Source: Rhynchopus euleeides
Lineage: Eukaryota > Euglenozoa > Diplonemea > Diplonemida > Diplonemidae
NCBI GenBank assembly: GCA_963210315.1
Contig: OY723286.1
Span: forward strand, 310,001-374,000
Length of the DNA stretch: 64,000 nucleotides
Direction of reading: 5' to 3'
Shown here: piece after piece, positions 60,658 to 64,000 of the stretch
Position numbering within the stretch: position 1 is the first letter of the stretch
Layout of the letters: every line of letters begins with the position of its first letter
Notes under the pieces: generated by a model
Told to the model about the DNA's origin: nothing
What the model saw: the letters and a program-made list of their open reading frames with translations, nothing else
Databases searched by the model: none
Position numbers and translations under genes: made by a program

Positions 60658-63600
60658 CGTTGGTGTGTCTTGGGTTGTGGGTGTGGTGTGGGAAACTGTG
60701 TGTGGATGGGTGTTCATTGTTTGATGACGCCAGGTGCAGGCCGGGCGTTATAGTGCGTCCCGGAAGCGGGGACGGCACACCCTCACAGTCTACCTCCTGT
60801 GACAGACACCACGCAGCCAGGCAGTCAGAGGTCTCGCTTTCTGTTTTTCAGATGCACGACTCACACGCACACGGCGTCACGCTGCTTGGTGTTGTCATCA
60901 TATGCCTGCTGTGCCACGACACCTCGCTCACTGCTGTGGCCATGCCTTGGCAATGGCATCCCTGACTGCACACGGTGTAGGGCAGTCAGGTCTCGCTTCT
61001 GTTCTATTGTTGCACGACTCACACGCACATGGCGTCACGCTGCTGGTGGTATAACGTCATCATGTGCCTTGCAGTGTTGTGTGCCCAACTGCTGAACTGC
61101 CGATAACACAGAGTGATACAGTCAGGTTCCTTCTGTCTTTAAGTTAAAGTGGAAGTCACAAGCCGTGTTGGCTTCAGGGAATGGACCAATGTTGCTTTAA
61201 CTGGTGTCATCATGTGCTGTGCATCCCAGCATCCTCCCTGCGTAGGTGTGCGTGCCGGCCAACGGTTCCTCTGGCACCCGAGTCCGGCAGGGTTGCCTGT
61301 CACGTGAGCTGGAGAGGGAGGCGGGGGAGCGGCAGGAGAAGGGGCACAGGGAGGCGGCCCTGCCGGACAAGAGGGAGCCTCAAACAATGTGTCTCAGGGG
61401 TGTCCCCATCCACATGGCGCAATGTCTCCGAGTGACGGGCGCAAGAGGGGTGTACTGTTGTCGGGCATCGCTGGTGGGATGGGTGGGGTGGGCACACATG
61501 CCCAGTGCTACTTTATGCCGCTGTCCTCCATGCTTGCATCAGCCTATTCGCCCCTACACAGACCCCATTCTGCCACGAGTCGAGGTAAGTGGCCAGGAGG
61601 GTATGTACCCCAACACAGTACGAATAGGACTGAAGGAACACACGCGTCCAGGGGAAAACTAACGAATGAAACTGTGCGTGGGTTCTGAGGAGAGAGAGAG
61701 GTGCGGCTGTCAGGCCAACAACACCACCGCTTGGCTCCATGGCCACCCTCCTTCCCAGCAACCCAGGCCAACAAAGCAAATAATAAATACAAGCCCTTCG
61801 TCAGGCAGAGGGTTGGGCACGGGTGTCTCCCGTCTACCGGAAGACCGCAACCAAGCCCCGCCAGACTGACAGGCAGGCATACGCACAATATAACAGTCGA
61901 ACTGAGAGTGGCGGGCTGATGCCCCCACAGAAACAACCGGTGGCTACAACATTCTGCAGTGTGTCACGAACATGCCTACTGAAAGGCACACATGCCGTGC
62001 AAACGGGTGTCCAAGAAGCTGCCCTTCACAGCAAGGCCGATCGAGAATCTTACCAGATGTGCTGTCCGCATTGTTGGTTGTGTGACCATCCAGAAGCGGC
62101 TCTCGGCATCTCTCCGGTACTCAACGTATCAGCAGCTGAAGAGAGCGGCTCAACAACCAGAACGTCCCCGCACACACACTGAGTGTCGTGCGCCACGACG
62201 GGAAATAATAGTTGGGAACAGAGTGGAAAAAGGCAACCCAGATGTTGGGGATGAAAAGAGAATAAGAAAGGGCTGCGCCCTCTCTGCTTTGATAGTGCCG
62301 CATCATATCTGTTGGCGGGGGGGAGTTGAGGGTTGTGCTGCAGCAGTCCAGGGCCCAAATCCCGGACGCAGTTTGATTGAATTAAGTTTGCACACACAGA
62401 CACACACCTGTGTTGGGATCGAAGAGTCCTTCTTCGGGTGGGACCGTTGTTCTCCGTCTTCGCTTGTGTGATCCACCGAGATACAGGGGTGCTGTGCATG
62501 AGGTGGGCGCTGCACAGGGGGGTGGGCGTGGCGTGAAGAGTACAGAGAGGTTAGAAAGCAAAGCAATCCGTCCCATTGCAAAAGCCGCAAGTTAAACAAA
62601 ACACACCACGGAGTACACTGCAGGGCATGCACCGTGTTGCACGGGCCCCTGCAGCTCATGCGAGGTGGTTCATTCTGTGATTCAAGTGAACCGGCGTGCA
62701 GTCCAGCGATACATGTGGGGTACAGTGCTGAATATCACATGACACAGTGCCCGGTGAAACAGCATGCAACATGCTTGTTCGAGGTACACATGGGTCTGTG
62801 TGGCACCGAAGCGCACGACCGATGGCTCTGCAATGCCCTGGCATCTATTGCAGGTTGATGTATTTAGCACAGCAGCTGCATGCCGTCAACGTACACCGGT
62901 GCCTTGTTCCCGACGTACATCTCGACACGCACAATGTCGTTGTACCCGCTGGGCAGGCTGGCACCACCAACACGGCTCCCGTCCACGGTGATGCTGAACT
63001 GGCGGGACGACCAGTCGAAGGCAGCCACGATGTTCTGGAAGGTGGCCCGGCGCACGACGCTCGACCCGCCGTTCCACGATCCCCACGACCGCCCCTCGTA
63101 CGTGTTGAAGTAGGTGTTGCCGCGAATGGCGTGCAGCATGTTGACGATGGCACCGCTGGACGAGATGAGGCGGAAGCGCACCTGCGCGTTCGAGTCCTCC
63201 ACACGGGTGTACACGCTGAACCGGGCAGGCTGCATCGACCCGACAGGGATTGTGACGGTGCGGTGCGAGAACCGGATCATCAGAGCGCCCTTGCCCCACC
63301 GCTTGTTGTGCTCCGTGTAGGCCACGTGCTGCCCCAGACCGATCAAGTCCTCCAGCTCGTTGAACCCGAAGGTCTTGCTCTCACGGCAGGCACCGCCACC
63401 CGTCGGGGGCGACGGGCGGGTGGGCGGGGTGGGGGTCCTCCAAGTGGGGGGCGACGGCGGGGTCGGCGGCTGGGGGGTGCGCATCGGGGGGGACGGGGGC
63501 GAGGGGCCGCCGCCACCGCCACCGCCACCGCCCGCCACACGCACCCGCACCGAGCACGTCGCTGCCGACCCGTCCGACCCTGTGAAGGTTGCGCTCAGGG

Positions 63601-64000
63601 TGAAGGTCTGCCCCGCCATGGCACGCGTCGGGGTGAAGTGCATCTCAGCATACCCCGTGTAGCGGAGTGTCGTCCCGTCGCGTGTCACAAACCGCACCCC
63701 CGAGCTGGCAGTCGTCTGCCCGTACGACACACGCATCGAGCGCGCAGGGTCGTACACCGCGTTGAAGTCGACCTCAAAGCGGCGCGACGGCTGCAGGACG
63801 TGCGTAATCTGCGTGTCCACCGACGGAAGGCACTTCGGCTGGCGGAAGGTGGTGGAACAGTCGTTGTACATGAACTGGATGGTGGCCACGTCCACCGGGC
63901 TCAGCCCCTTGCGCTGCCCGATGGGTGCCGGTGCCGTGATGACCGGGCGGCGGCCGATGGCGAACCCGTACGCCCCGTAGTGCATGATGGACCCGTAGTC
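60658..64000. repeat. Tandem array unit 6, partial (window edge)
   Basis: Gene-free spacer 60658-62863 and the 3' part of astacin copy 7. The array continues beyond the window, so copy number is a minimum. Confidence 0.95.
62864..64000 (-). CDS. Astacin-family metalloprotease, copy 7 (5' part beyond window)
   Basis: The window holds the Met-turn region, middle beta domain, proline linker and C-terminal domain. Signal, propeptide and zinc motif lie past 64000. The visible part matches copy 4. Confidence 0.92.
   Translation of the reverse strand, partial: DYGSIMHYGAYGFAIGRRPVITAPAPIGQRKGLSPVDVATIQFMYNDCSTTFRQPKCLPSVDTQITHVLQPSRRFEVDFNAVYDPARSMRVSYGQTTASSGVRFVTRDGTTLRYTGYAEMHFTPTRAMAGQTFTLSATFTGSDGSAATCSVRVRVAGGGGGGGGGPSPPSPPMRTPQPPTPPSPPTWRTPTPPTRPSPPTGGGACRESKTFGFNELEDLIGLGQHVAYTEHNKRWGKGALMIRFSHRTVTIPVGSMQPARFSVYTRVEDSNAQVRFRLISSSGAIVNMLHAIRGNTYFNTYEGRSWGSWNGGSSVVRRATFQNIVAAFDWSSRQFSITVDGSRVGGASLPSGYNDIVRVEMYVGNKAPVYVDGMQLLC

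Noticed and set aside
33304-64000. Array as a pure assembly artefact
   Set aside because: Not excluded, but a unit-specific substitution (36822), a unit-specific 99-bp duplication and a mosaic edge copy are more easily explained by real units. Read depth would decide.

Overview
The window looks like nuclear DNA of a GC-rich microbial eukaryote. Evidence: two GT-AG spliceosomal introns restore one reading frame in the gene at 3205-5731; most proteins carry N-terminal secretory signal peptides; gene families are metazoan/protist-like (astacin, cathepsin X, OATP-like MFS, CAP, very-long-chain hydroxyacyl-CoA dehydratase); and there are no operon-like ribosome binding sites. All confidently called genes lie on the minus strand, usually behind CA/CCA-rich leaders. 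One-way gene order with tandem gene arrays resembles euglenozoans (for example diplonemids) or dinoflagellates, but no spliced-leader gene or rRNA is visible, so the lineage stays open.

Layout: 1-2344, the 5' part of a tyrosine-recombinase mobile element (zinc-finger/basic Gag-like ORF, one in-frame UGA, a linker of 30-residue repeats, recombinase N-terminus cut by the window edge). 3205-5731, a three-exon Rossmann-like/3-hydroxyacyl-CoA dehydratase fusion. 6297-10867, a diverged DJ-1 + astacin pair. 10868-13916, gene-poor, with a decayed plus-strand gene. 13917-16043, OATP-like transporter. 17032-20131, a secreted G1-like peptidase candidate and cathepsin X with a duplicated 3' end. 20599-21414, a second DJ-1 with a lost stop. 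21415-25275, repeat-rich and without an intact gene. 25276-31996, a CAP-LamG-LamG protein, a cysteine-rich secreted protein, a small charged protein and a secreted class I peroxidase. 32584-64000, another DJ-1 followed by a 5451-bp tandem array of DJ-1 + astacin units (five full, one partial).

Apart from the transporter, the dehydratase fusion, the DJ-1 genes, the small charged protein and the mobile element, the genes encode secreted proteins: metalloprotease, cysteine protease, possible glutamic protease, CAP protein, peroxidase and a disulfide-rich protein. The inference is an extracellular digestion or interaction gene cluster growing by tandem duplication. The strongest leads are the UGA-separated recombinase element with its nearby inverted repeat, the near-identical DJ-1/astacin array, and a hairpin preserved downstream of every complete DJ-1 copy.
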